NCBI RefSeq assembly: GCF_024347495.1
Contig: NZ_AP025490.1
Location: 1,922,001-1,986,000 of the forward strand
From: Vibrio gallaecicus
GTDB taxonomy: Bacteria; Pseudomonadota; Gammaproteobacteria; Enterobacterales; Vibrionaceae
Direction of reading: 5' to 3'
DNA length: 64,000 nt
The position numbers were made by a program, and so were the translations under genes. Below are positions 17,600 to 25,708 of this stretch, one piece after another. Each line of letters begins with the position of its first letter. The stretch's first letter is position 1. The notes below the pieces were generated by a model. That model worked only from the letters and a program-made list of their open reading frames with translations, had not been told where the DNA came from and did not search any database.

Positions 17600-20500
17600 T
17601 TATGCAACTTTAATATTGTGGAATATTCGGTACAAAACCGGCACAACAATTAACGTTAACACTGTTGCAAAACCAAGACCGAACATGATGGTTACAGCCA
17701 TAGGTTTAAAGAAAATATCAGGTAGTAGCGGGATCATACCTAAAATTGTTGTAATTGCTGCCATACAAACTGGGCGAACACGGCTCAGGGCTGCATCAAC
17801 AACGGCAATATAAGGGTCTTTACCAGATTTCATCTCAATTTCAATTTGATCCAGTAACACAATCCCGTTCTTGAGCAACATACCCGACAAACTTAGGAAC
17901 CCAAGCAGTGCCATAAAGCCAAATGGTGTATCTAAGGCTAACAACCCTGTAGTTACCCCTATTACTGCTAATGGCACCGTTAGCCAGACAATCAAAGGCT
18001 CTTTGACGGAGTTAAATAGGAAGACTGTAATCAAGAACATGAATAAGTAGCCAAGTGGCATTGTCGTAAACAAAGATGCTTGCGCGTCACGAGATGATTC
18101 ATACTCCCCGCCCCACTCTAATGAGTAGCCAGAAGGCATTTCAATTGCTTCAATTTGTGGCTGTAAGCGTTTTTGAAGCGTTGATGCAGTTTCTTCTCCC
18201 AACAAGTCAGGGTCTGCCATTACCGTCAGCATACGCTTTCTGTTCTTACGAACAATCAACGGGTCTTCCCAAATTAGCTCGTAGCCTAAAGTCACTTGCT
18301 GCAATGGAATGTATTCACTTAATGCCGGGCTCCAAATTTTCATACCTTCGATGTTACGAATATCAACTCGCTCATCTTCAGGTAGACGAGCCACAATTGG
18401 CATCAATGTTGTGCCATCACGGTATACACCTACAGATTTTCCAGAGAATGACATCGCAAGAAACTCATCGACATCTGATTTACTGATACCATAACGACGC
18501 GCTTGGCTTTCATTAAATTGAGGTTCCAAAACTTTGGTTCTTTCACGCCAGTCATGACGTACATTATATGCACCAGCATCGGCGTACATAATATCCATAA
18601 CTTGTGATGCTAGTGAACGTAATACAGTTGGATCAGAACCTACGATTCTTGCTTCAATTTTTGCACCACCGCCTGGACCTAACTCTATCTTCTTAAGTTT
18701 GTAGTTAATTTCAGGGAACTGCGCATTAACGTGTTCACGAAAGCGAATCATTAACTGATCAAGTACTTCGTAATCTTTCACTCGAACCGTAATTTCGCCA
18801 TAACCTGCATAACTTTTTTCAGGAGCGTAAGTAAGCATAAAACGCTGCAAACCTTTACCCGCAGTTGTAGTGATATGGTCTACTTCGTCTTGTTCTGATA
18901 ACCAACCTTCTAGCACTTTAAGCTTAGTATTAGTCGCTCGAATGTCTGTACCTTCAGGCATCCAAACATCAACTTGGAACATTGGAGTAGTAGAAGATGG
19001 GAAGAACGCTTGCTTAACAAACATAAAACCATACAAGCTCACAGCTAAGCCGACAATTAATACAATTACGGTTAACCAAGCTCGTTTCATACAAAATTCT
19101 AGGAAGTTTTTGTACACGACAAAAACCATTCCTTTGTATGGATCATTGTCTTCACCGCCACCATCAACTTTTTGTCCCTTAAAGAACATATTGGCAAAGA
19201 ATGGCGTGATTGAAATAGCGGTGAACCAGCTAAGCATCAACGAGATGAGCAATACCGTAAATAGTGTTCCACAATACTCACCGGTCGCATCTTGAGACAG
19301 ACCAATTGGAGCAAAAGCCGTTACCGCAATGACAGTCGCACCCAGTAGTGGCCATTTAGTTTGCGTCACAATATCAGTCGCCGCTTGTAAACGTGTCCTG
19401 CCTTTTTGTGTTCCTATTAGTATCCCTTCGACCACCACTATGGCGTTATCCACCAGCATACCTAACGCAATAACCAGCGCCCCTAACGAGATTCGTTGAA
19501 GGTCGATTTTGAAGTATTGCATGAATATAAAGGTGCCAAAAACGGTCAGTAGAAGTATCAATCCGATCAATAGACCAGAACGAAGCCCCATGAAGAACAA
19601 TAGTACAATAATTACGATTGCAACCGCTTGACCAAGACTGACAACAAAGCCACTTACAGATTTGTCTACTTCTTTCGGTTGATTATAAACTTCAGCAATA
19701 TCGATACCGATTGGCTGTTGGAACTTAAGCTCTGCTAAGCGTCGGTCAAACATTTCACCAACCGCTACAACGTTAACGCCTTGTGCAAAGGACACACCAA
19801 GGTTTAGAGCCAACTTTCCGTTATAGCCGATAATATTACTTGGTACTTCAACATAACCTCTCGTGACTTCAGCAACATCTTTTAGATAAATAAGACCTTG
19901 CGCGCCACCTTCCGTCAGGATCAAATCACCTAACTGTTCAACATTTTTAAACTCACCAGTAGGGTGGATCCGAATAAACTCATCACCGATTCTCACCGCG
20001 CCAGCATCAGATACAACATTTTGAGTCGATAATAAATTGAATACTGTTGAGGGTGATAAGCCCAACGAACTGATGCGTTTCATCGATATTTCAATGAACA
20101 CCTGCTCTTGCTGTTGACCAGAAACAGAAACTTTACTGACGCCATCAACTAATTCAAGTTCACGCCTTAGGTAGTCAATATAATCAAGTAACTCTTTATA
20201 GCTGTAACCTTCACCTGTAACCGCTAACAAAATCCCGTATACATCACCAAAGTCATCGATGACCTGAGGCGTATTTACCCCCGGAGGCAGTTGCCCATCC
20301 AAATCATTAACTTTACGACGCAGTTCATCCCAAATTTGGGGCAAATCATCAGGGCCATAGTTGTTTTTCATTGTCACCGTTATTTGGGACAAGCCACGGC
20401 TGGAAATAGAGTTCACTTCATCAACATACGTTAATTGCTGAATCGCTTTCTCTAATGGATAAGTCACCTCTTCTTCAACTTGCTGAGGCGTAGCACCAGG

Positions 20501-20695
20501 ATAAGAAGTGACTACCATGGCATCTTTTATGGTAAAGGCAGGGTCTTCTAAACGTCCCAGTCCGAAAAATGCTGAAACACCACCAATTAAAAAGATCAGT
20601 GCGAGCATCCAACTAATAACTTTGTTACGGATGAAATAGGCCGCAACACCAGTAATTTCATCGTCTGTTTGAGGCTTATTATTAATATCACTCAT
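17600..20695 (-). CDS. RND efflux permease (AcrB/VexK-like)
   Basis: Inner-membrane proton-driven RND pump subunit of 1031 aa with 12 membrane segments and two large periplasmic loops. In TM4 the proton-relay region reads M-L-V-D-N-A-I-V-V-V-E, so the second acidic residue of the classical D-D pair of AcrB is Asn. The TM10 lysine is kept (M-L-L-K-N-G-I-V-L-L-D). It is the third gene of an operon after two lipoprotein adaptors and overlaps the second by 8 bases. An operon with two adaptors and one pump recalls V. cholerae VexIJK. No TolC-type channel gene is nearby, so an outside channel must be used. Substrates are unknown. Confidence 0.93.
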   Translation of the reverse strand: MSDINNKPQTDDEITGVAAYFIRNKVISWMLALIFLIGGVSAFFGLGRLEDPAFTIKDAMVVTSYPGATPQQVEEEVTYPLEKAIQQLTYVDEVNSISSRGLSQITVTMKNNYGPDDLPQIWDELRRKVNDLDGQLPPGVNTPQVIDDFGDVYGILLAVTGEGYSYKELLDYIDYLRRELELVDGVSKVSVSGQQQEQVFIEISMKRISSLGLSPSTVFNLLSTQNVVSDAGAVRIGDEFIRIHPTGEFKNVEQLGDLILTEGGAQGLIYLKDVAEVTRGYVEVPSNIIGYNGKLALNLGVSFAQGVNVVAVGEMFDRRLAELKFQQPIGIDIAEVYNQPKEVDKSVSGFVVSLGQAVAIVIIVLLFFMGLRSGLLIGLILLLTVFGTFIFMQYFKIDLQRISLGALVIALGMLVDNAIVVVEGILIGTQKGRTRLQAATDIVTQTKWPLLGATVIAVTAFAPIGLSQDATGEYCGTLFTVLLISLMLSWFTAISITPFFANMFFKGQKVDGGGEDNDPYKGMVFVVYKNFLEFCMKRAWLTVIVLIVGLAVSLYGFMFVKQAFFPSSTTPMFQVDVWMPEGTDIRATNTKLKVLEGWLSEQDEVDHITTTAGKGLQRFMLTYAPEKSYAGYGEITVRVKDYEVLDQLMIRFREHVNAQFPEINYKLKKIELGPGGGAKIEARIVGSDPTVLRSLASQVMDIMYADAGAYNVRHDWRERTKVLEPQFNESQARRYGISKSDVDEFLAMSFSGKSVGVYRDGTTLMPIVARLPEDERVDIRNIEGMKIWSPALSEYIPLQQVTLGYELIWEDPLIVRKNRKRMLTVMADPDLLGEETASTLQKRLQPQIEAIEMPSGYSLEWGGEYESSRDAQASLFTTMPLGYLFMFLITVFLFNSVKEPLIVWLTVPLAVIGVTTGLLALDTPFGFMALLGFLSLSGMLLKNGIVLLDQIEIEMKSGKDPYIAVVDAALSRVRPVCMAAITTILGMIPLLPDIFFKPMAVTIMFGLGFATVLTLIVVPVLYRIFHNIKVA

Positions 20696-21773
20696 TACCC
20701 GTCTCCTGAGACAATACTTCCACTGTCATTCCGTCTCTTAACCTTGATAACCCAGCAGTTACGATGGTTTGTCCTAACTCTAATCCACTGATAACTTGCA
20801 GCGTCTTTTGATTCGCTTTCCCTATTTCAACTTGTTGCTTGGAAACGGTACTATCTTGATTAACAACCCATACATACGATTGCTTTCTATCTAATGTATC
20901 GCCATCTGCATTGAAAATAGCTTCAATTGGAATAAGAACACCAAGATTGAGTTTTAGCCCCATGTTACGACCACTCGAAGTCACTTCTACTGCCATACCA
21001 TCAAGAATATATTCAGTTTCAGGCATTGGAAGTGACAAAGTAACGGTGAAAGTTCCTGTCGTTGGATCTGGCTCTGTAGTGAACTCTTTAATAGACGCTT
21101 TATATTCATTGCCACTTGGCACACGAACTAAAGCATCTACTTTTGCTGTGCTCGCTTGGCTAGGTTGGTTAACATAAATTTGATCAGGTAATTGGATGAC
21201 GACTTCCACATCTTCTACGCTGTGAATATTCACAATTTGCTGACCGACTTGTATATTTTCAAACTGATCAACACTGACACGAGAAATAATCCCATCAACA
21301 GGAGCTCGAAGCTTAGTGAATGATAAACGCAGTTTTGCCAGTTCTAGCTCTGAAAAAGCAATTTGTCGCTGAGCCGCTATCTCATCAAATTGAGATTTAG
21401 CTAATAGACCTTTTTTCACAAGTGGGCTTGAACGTTTATATTGGCTATCAATTACGGTAAATCTAGCGCGAGCGTTATCAACATCTAGCTTATAATCCGT
21501 AGGATCAAGCTCAGCAAGAATGTCACCTTGGTTAACTCTTGCCCCTTCTTTGATCGTAAGTTTGTTAATTTCACCAGACACACGGAAACTAAGGTGTGAC
21601 TTTTCAGCCGCATTCGCCACCGCAGGGAAATACAATTTGTCATGCTTATCTGACTTTTGGATCTCTATTGCTTTCACTTTTGGTGTGGCAACCACTGATT
21701 CCGTTCTGCTATCACTACATGCACTCAAGAAAGCTAGGCTGGATAAACACGCTATCGTTTTAAAATGCTTCAT
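20688..21773 (-). CDS. RND efflux periplasmic adaptor, lipoprotein (second)
   Basis: Membrane fusion protein of 361 aa. The signal peptide ends in L-S-A-C with Cys19 as lipidation site, so it is anchored in the inner-membrane outer leaflet. It has the HlyD-like plan: a split lipoyl domain (R-V-S-G-E-I ... V-N-Q-G-D-I-L-A-E-L-D-P-T-D-Y), an alpha-hairpin of about 70 residues, and beta-barrel and membrane-proximal domains to the C-terminus. It starts 1 base after the first adaptor gene ends and overlaps the pump gene by 8 bases. Paired adaptors may form a mixed hexamer, as proposed for other two-adaptor RND systems. Confidence 0.92.
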   Translation of the reverse strand: MKHFKTIACLSSLAFLSACSDSRTESVVATPKVKAIEIQKSDKHDKLYFPAVANAAEKSHLSFRVSGEINKLTIKEGARVNQGDILAELDPTDYKLDVDNARARFTVIDSQYKRSSPLVKKGLLAKSQFDEIAAQRQIAFSELELAKLRLSFTKLRAPVDGIISRVSVDQFENIQVGQQIVNIHSVEDVEVVIQLPDQIYVNQPSQASTAKVDALVRVPSGNEYKASIKEFTTEPDPTTGTFTVTLSLPMPETEYILDGMAVEVTSSGRNMGLKLNLGVLIPIEAIFNADGDTLDRKQSYVWVVNQDSTVSKQQVEIGKANQKTLQVISGLELGQTIVTAGLSRLRDGMTVEVLSQETGNE

Positions 21774-21774
21774 A

Positions 21775-22809
21775 CTATAGCCCCCTTTCCTTAACCCACT
21801 CGCGAACTTTAATACCCGCTTCTATACCATTAACACCAGAAGTGACGATTCTATCGCCATCATTCAAACCGGATAAAATATGGTGCTGTTCGTCTAAATT
21901 CACATTTGCTTTTTCAACAATACCTTCACTGTCTACTCGCCAAACGGACGTTTTTCCATTTTCATTAACAATTGCTGTTTTAGGGATACGAGTTGCCGAC
22001 TGCTTCTCCGCAACGACAGTCACATTTCCAGACATACCCGGTAAAATCCCCACATCAGTTGGGCGTTCCATCACCATAGTAACTTTATAAGAGCCAGTTT
22101 TTGGATCCGCTTCGGTATCCACTTCTTGGAAAGTAAGCGGGTAACTGTTCTGTGGAAAAGCATCAAATACCATTGTTGCTGTTGTTTCAACACCTGTCGA
22201 AAAGCGATTTAAGAGTTGGTCAGGTAGAAGAAAAACTACTTTTAGGATCTGATTCGTTTGAATATTCATGACACCTTTCTTGGCGCTGATGTACTCGTGA
22301 TTTTCGGCCGGAATTAAAGATACGGTGCCGTCATAAGGCGCGACAAGACGCGTATAACGCAAGTTAGCTTTAGCTTGTTCAAGAACAGCTCGCGCTGAGT
22401 TATGGTTCGCTTTAGCTTGGTCAAAATCTTGTTCTGAGACAACACGATCTTTACGGAGTTTTTTAGAACGCTGATATTGAACATCAGCCAATTTGAAATT
22501 TGCACGCGCTTGTTTTTCAAGCAGCTGATACTCATCAGGATTTAATGCAGCTAAAACATCGCCCTTCGACACAGCTTGACCCGCTGTTACGTCAATACTT
22601 TCTAGCAAACCAGGGACACGAAAAGCTAACACTGCTTTATCACCGGCTTCTGTTGTCGCGGGGAAGTCTCGTTCAAAATTGTTGTTACCAACGGAGACAG
22701 TGAATATTTTAGCGGGGCGAGATTCAGGTTCGGGAACCGGGGGAAGCTCCTTACCACACCCAGACAACCCTGTTATGGTCATCAAAAGGACTAGGGAGGC
22801 TTTATACAT
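21775..22809 (-). CDS. RND efflux periplasmic adaptor, lipoprotein (first)
   Basis: First gene of the RND operon, 344 aa, a second HlyD/AcrA-type adaptor with its own lipobox (G-L-S-G-C, Cys18). The lipoyl half-motif A-L-N-P-D-E-Y-Q-L-L-E-K-Q-A mirrors D-P-T-D-Y-K-L of the other adaptor, so the two are probably old duplicates that have diverged strongly. A coiled-coil hairpin lies near residues 95-145. The promoter must be in the 150 bases upstream, which also contain the psp operon terminator; no repressor gene is adjacent. Confidence 0.92.
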   Translation of the reverse strand: MYKASLVLLMTITGLSGCGKELPPVPEPESRPAKIFTVSVGNNNFERDFPATTEAGDKAVLAFRVPGLLESIDVTAGQAVSKGDVLAALNPDEYQLLEKQARANFKLADVQYQRSKKLRKDRVVSEQDFDQAKANHNSARAVLEQAKANLRYTRLVAPYDGTVSLIPAENHEYISAKKGVMNIQTNQILKVVFLLPDQLLNRFSTGVETTATMVFDAFPQNSYPLTFQEVDTEADPKTGSYKVTMVMERPTDVGILPGMSGNVTVVAEKQSATRIPKTAIVNENGKTSVWRVDSEGIVEKANVNLDEQHHILSGLNDGDRIVTSGVNGIEAGIKVREWVKERGL

Positions 22810-22910
22810 TGGCGATCATCCATATCTAGAAATATTCTATAACATAGATTAATCATTTGAAACTTACCAGTTGATAGGATGATTTAACGCTGAAAATTGT
22901 CAAAAAAAAT

Positions 22911-22941
22911 AACGGCTTGGATAATATTCACCCGAACCGTT
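22911..22941 (-). terminator. terminator of the pspABC operon
   Basis: 10-bp stem AACGGTTCGG / CCAAGCCGTT (minus strand) with one mismatch and one G-U pair, followed by TTTTTTTT after one A. Confidence 0.8.
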
Positions 22942-22966
22942 ACTTTGATACCAACCAGCAAACCAG

Positions 22967-23353
22967 TTACATGTTTTTAAATTCTCGATTCACCTTAAAT
23001 GCATCAGAAGTAACATAGGCTTCCATGTTTCTTACCGTCTGCTCAAGATGTTCAAAGTCACCTTCTAAAGTCGTGAGCAACGACTCAGCAGACTGACCTT
23101 GTTCCCATGGCTTATTTTTCAGTTTGTGTTCTTGTTTCGCCTTGAGTTCATTCACATATTGAGTAGGCTGCTTCTCTAGCATAAATGTCATAGCTACATA
23201 CGCGAGGATAACTAAAAAGCTCCCACCCAATAAAGCCGCTGATATCACTAAAATCCTAACTAACCACACTTCGAGACCAAAGTAATTAGCCATGCCAGCA
23301 CAAACACCTGAAAGCTTCCCATTAATCGGGTCTCGATATAAGTCTCTACTCAT
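22967..23353 (-). CDS. pspC: phage shock protein C
   Basis: Inner-membrane stress sensor of 128 aa. The PspC domain is at the N-terminus (L-Y-R-D-P-I-N-G-K-L-S-G-V-C-A-G-M-A-N-Y-F-G), followed by a hydrophobic segment at about residues 35-60 and a charged, helical C-terminal part. The start at 23353 follows GGAG by 8 bases; an in-frame upstream start at 23383 would add ten unrelated residues. The first 8 bases overlap the end of pspB. With PspB it relays membrane stress to PspA. The pspD, pspE and pspG genes of E. coli are not present here. Confidence 0.93.
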   Translation of the reverse strand: MSRDLYRDPINGKLSGVCAGMANYFGLEVWLVRILVISAALLGGSFLVILAYVAMTFMLEKQPTQYVNELKAKQEHKLKNKPWEQGQSAESLLTTLEGDFEHLEQTVRNMEAYVTSDAFKVNREFKNM

Positions 23354-23579
23354 AATTTCGTCTCCAGCTTGGGGACTCCGCATCTAGAATTTTTTCAAGC
23401 GTTTTTACCCTGTCTTGCATCGCTTCTGCGCGCTCAGACAATACATTTAGGCGCTCTAGATCCTCAGTTGATAGACCGTCTCCAGATTTGCGCTTACTGC
23501 GATAGTGTAAAAAGAGCCACAGCGGAGCAACAAATATCAAAAATACGGTCAGCGGTCCGGCAATCAGAAATGTTGACAT
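23346..23579 (-). CDS. pspB: phage shock protein B
   Basis: Small inner-membrane protein of 77 aa, partner of PspC. An N-terminal membrane segment (about residues 3-24) is followed by a charged stretch with L-H-Y-R-S-K-R-K and a C-terminal coiled coil rich in L and E, as in E. coli PspB. It begins 14 bases after pspA ends and overlaps pspC by 8 bases, giving a pspABC operon with tight coupling. Confidence 0.93.
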   Translation of the reverse strand: MSTFLIAGPLTVFLIFVAPLWLFLHYRSKRKSGDGLSTEDLERLNVLSERAEAMQDRVKTLEKILDAESPSWRRNYE

Positions 23580-23593
23580 ATAAAGCTCCTTAG

Positions 23594-24265
23594 TTATTTA
23601 TCGCGGTTTTCAACTTGCTGCTTCAGTTTTTCTAGCTCTTGCTCAATGGCATCTTGTGCTTGTAGTTCTGCAAATTCTTGATCAAGTGATTTTGCATTGC
23701 CTGTTTTAGCATACACATCAGCTTCGGCTTCAAGTTCATCAACTTTACGAGAGTATTGTTCAAACTTAGCCATTGCTTCATGTGAACGGCTTGAGTGTAG
23801 GTGCTTCTGTACATCTCGTCGGTTAGTTGCCGCTTGGTTACGAATTGCTAACGCTTGTTGTTTGGCGCGTGTTTCTGCAATTTTTGTTTCCAACTTACCG
23901 ATTTCACCAGTTAATTTTTCGATGGTTTCTTCAACTAACGTTTGCTCTGTGTGTAGACCTTTAATTAAGTCTTCTAACTTTTTCTTTTCAATCAGTGCTG
24001 CTCTTGCAAGATCTTCACGATTTCTGGTCAAGGCTAGCGTCGCTTTATTCGCCCATTCAGCAATTTGAGAATCCATACCTTCCACTCTTCGAGCCAATTC
24101 TTTTTTGTCGGCAATGGCTTTTGCTGAGTTAGTGCGAACTTCCACTAAGGTATCTTCCATTTCCTGAATAATAAGACGAATCATCTTTTCAGGGTCTTCG
24201 GCTTTATCAAGTAAAGCACTAATGTTTGAGTTAACAATGTCTGCGAAACGAGAAAAAATACCCAT
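23594..24265 (-). CDS. pspA: phage shock protein A
   Basis: Peripheral membrane effector of the phage-shock response, 223 aa, the ESCRT-III-like PspA/IM30 family. It begins [15 protein letters not shown], the amphipathic membrane-binding helix, followed by [13 protein letters not shown] and an almost uninterrupted coiled coil. In the family PspA holds PspF inactive until stress releases it and then stabilises damaged inner membrane. First gene of pspABC; a sigma-54 promoter lies about 100 bases upstream and pspF is divergent. Confidence 0.96.
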   Translation of the reverse strand: MGIFSRFADIVNSNISALLDKAEDPEKMIRLIIQEMEDTLVEVRTNSAKAIADKKELARRVEGMDSQIAEWANKATLALTRNREDLARAALIEKKKLEDLIKGLHTEQTLVEETIEKLTGEIGKLETKIAETRAKQQALAIRNQAATNRRDVQKHLHSSRSHEAMAKFEQYSRKVDELEAEADVYAKTGNAKSLDQEFAELQAQDAIEQELEKLKQQVENRDK

Positions 24266-24362
24266 GGGGTTCTCCTTAAAATAATTGACCGCTGGTTAAA
24301 ACACTTTAGCTATTGTTAAGCTTAAATCAGTGTTTCATAAACTTGTTTAGCTACTATCTAGT

Positions 24363-24379
24363 ATCAATTCGCGTGCCAA
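24363..24379 (-). promoter_or_regulatory. sigma-54 promoter of pspABC
   Basis: On the minus strand TTGGCACGCGAATTGAT fits the sigma-54 consensus TTGGCACG-N4-TTGC(A/T): the -24 element is perfect and the -12 element is TTGAT, one base off. It predicts a start site near 24351 and a leader of about 86 bases before pspA. Confidence 0.85.
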
Positions 24380-24450
24380 GTTAAAACTTGTTATTTTTCA
24401 ATAAGATAAACTTACCAACTCTTTTCACACAATCATGATATGATGAAATA

Positions 24451-24474
24451 AACCATTTTTTGGTTATTTTAACC
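24451..24474. promoter_or_regulatory. candidate PspF enhancer sites (AACC/GGTT dyads)
   Basis: Two overlapping dyads, AACC-N7-GGTT (24451-24465) and GGTT-N5-AACC (24462-24474), about 70-95 bases upstream of the -24 element. This is the normal distance for binding sites of a sigma-54 activator. The link to PspF is inference. Confidence 0.45.
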
Positions 24475-24558
24475 AAGCAAATTAATAAAAACTACCTTAG
24501 TCACTATTAGCACTACCAAGGTTTAATCCCACTTAATTTCCAATTTAAAGGCCACAGT

Positions 24559-25605
24559 ATGCAGCAGAACCTTATTGGTGAGTCACCCACTTTTCTTTCT
24601 GTACTCGATAAAGTTTCTCAGCTTGCCCCTATTGAAAGACCAGTACTCATAATAGGTGAAAGAGGAACGGGTAAAGAGTTAATTGCTCAACGTCTACACT
24701 ACCTGTCAAAACGTTGGGATCAACCTTTAGTCACTTTAAACTGCTCAACTTTAAGTGAGGGATTGATTGACTCGGAACTATTTGGACATGAATCAGGTTC
24801 ATTCACAGGGTCTAAAGGTCGCCACCAAGGACGTTTTGAAAGAGCAGAAGGCGGCACATTATTTTTAGATGAACTCGCAACCGCACCGTTATCAGTACAA
24901 GAGAAGCTACTTAGAGTCATAGAGTATGGTCAATATGAACGAGTTGGCGGACAAAAAATATTAAATGCCAATGTTCGTCTAGTATGTGCAACCAACGCTG
25001 ACTTACCTCAACTTGCTCAGATAGGTGAATTTCGAGCAGATTTACTCGATAGGCTTGCCTTTGATGTCATTTCCATTCCACCACTTCGTGAACGAAAAGA
25101 AGACATACTTTTACTTGCGGAGCATTACGCAATTAGGATGTGCCGCGAACTGCAACTGGATTTATTCATTGGTTTTTCAGATGCAGCTCTACAATCATTA
25201 CTTGATTACCACTGGCCAGGGAATGTTCGAGAATTAAAAAATGTAGTTGAGCGAGCAATATATCAAAATGGAAAGTCCGATTACCCTATCGACTCATTAG
25301 TTTTCGACCCGTTTAAACAAACTTGGGGACAGAAAGATGAAGGTTCAGAACATACGGACAGCCTTTCACAAAACCCTGACAATAATGCCACCAACAGCCA
25401 TACTTCATTAGGTAATAGCTTTTCATTTCCATTAAATTATAAAGCGTGGCAAGAACAGCAAGATGTTCATCTGCTCACACAAGCATTAGAACAAAGTAAA
25501 TATAATCAGAAGGATGCTGCCGAATTATTAGGTCTCAGCTACCACCAACTTAGAGGCATGGTAAGAAAATATGCGATTGTTGGGCAAACTGGCGACAAAT
25601 CGTAG
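24559..25605 (+). CDS. pspF: sigma-54 activator of the phage shock operon
   Basis: AAA+ enhancer-binding protein of 348 aa that opens sigma-54 promoters. Like E. coli PspF it has no N-terminal receiver domain and starts directly with the AAA+ domain: Walker A GERGTGKE at 33-40, Walker B LFLDE near 101-105, the R-finger region R-A-D-L-L-D-R-L-A-F-D, then W-P-G-N-V-R-E-L. A Fis-type helix-turn-helix is at the C-terminus (Y-N-Q-K-D-A-A-E-L-L-G-L-S-Y-H-Q-L-R). The sigma-54 contact loop reads GSFTGS (80-85) rather than GAFTGA. A variable linker of about 50 residues separates the two domains. Divergent from pspA, upstream of sapA. Confidence 0.95.
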   Translation: MQQNLIGESPTFLSVLDKVSQLAPIERPVLIIGERGTGKELIAQRLHYLSKRWDQPLVTLNCSTLSEGLIDSELFGHESGSFTGSKGRHQGRFERAEGGTLFLDELATAPLSVQEKLLRVIEYGQYERVGGQKILNANVRLVCATNADLPQLAQIGEFRADLLDRLAFDVISIPPLRERKEDILLLAEHYAIRMCRELQLDLFIGFSDAALQSLLDYHWPGNVRELKNVVERAIYQNGKSDYPIDSLVFDPFKQTWGQKDEGSEHTDSLSQNPDNNATNSHTSLGNSFSFPLNYKAWQEQQDVHLLTQALEQSKYNQKDAAELLGLSYHQLRGMVRKYAIVGQTGDKS

Positions 25606-25642
25606 GTATAAATAGATAATCATTTGGAGCGAAATAAATAAA

Positions 25643-25708
25643 ATGATAAATTGTCCGGCTCTTGAGGCATCTTATAAGCTTCGTTTCAAAAAGTATTTCT
25701 TTCTATGA
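25643..25708 (+). CDS. possible 21-aa leader ORF overlapping the sapA start
   Basis: Mini-ORF beginning MINCPALEASYKL whose TGA stop overlaps the sapA ATG (ATGA). The only purine-rich box, GGAG, is 13 bases before its ATG, which is far. sapA itself has no ribosome binding site, so coupled re-initiation is plausible. Translation is unproven. Confidence 0.3.
   Translation: MINCPALEASYKLRFKKYFFL

Noticed and set aside
18076..18486. 136-aa plus-strand frame inside the RND pump gene
   Set aside because: Antisense shadow of a clearly conserved pump gene; no family features.
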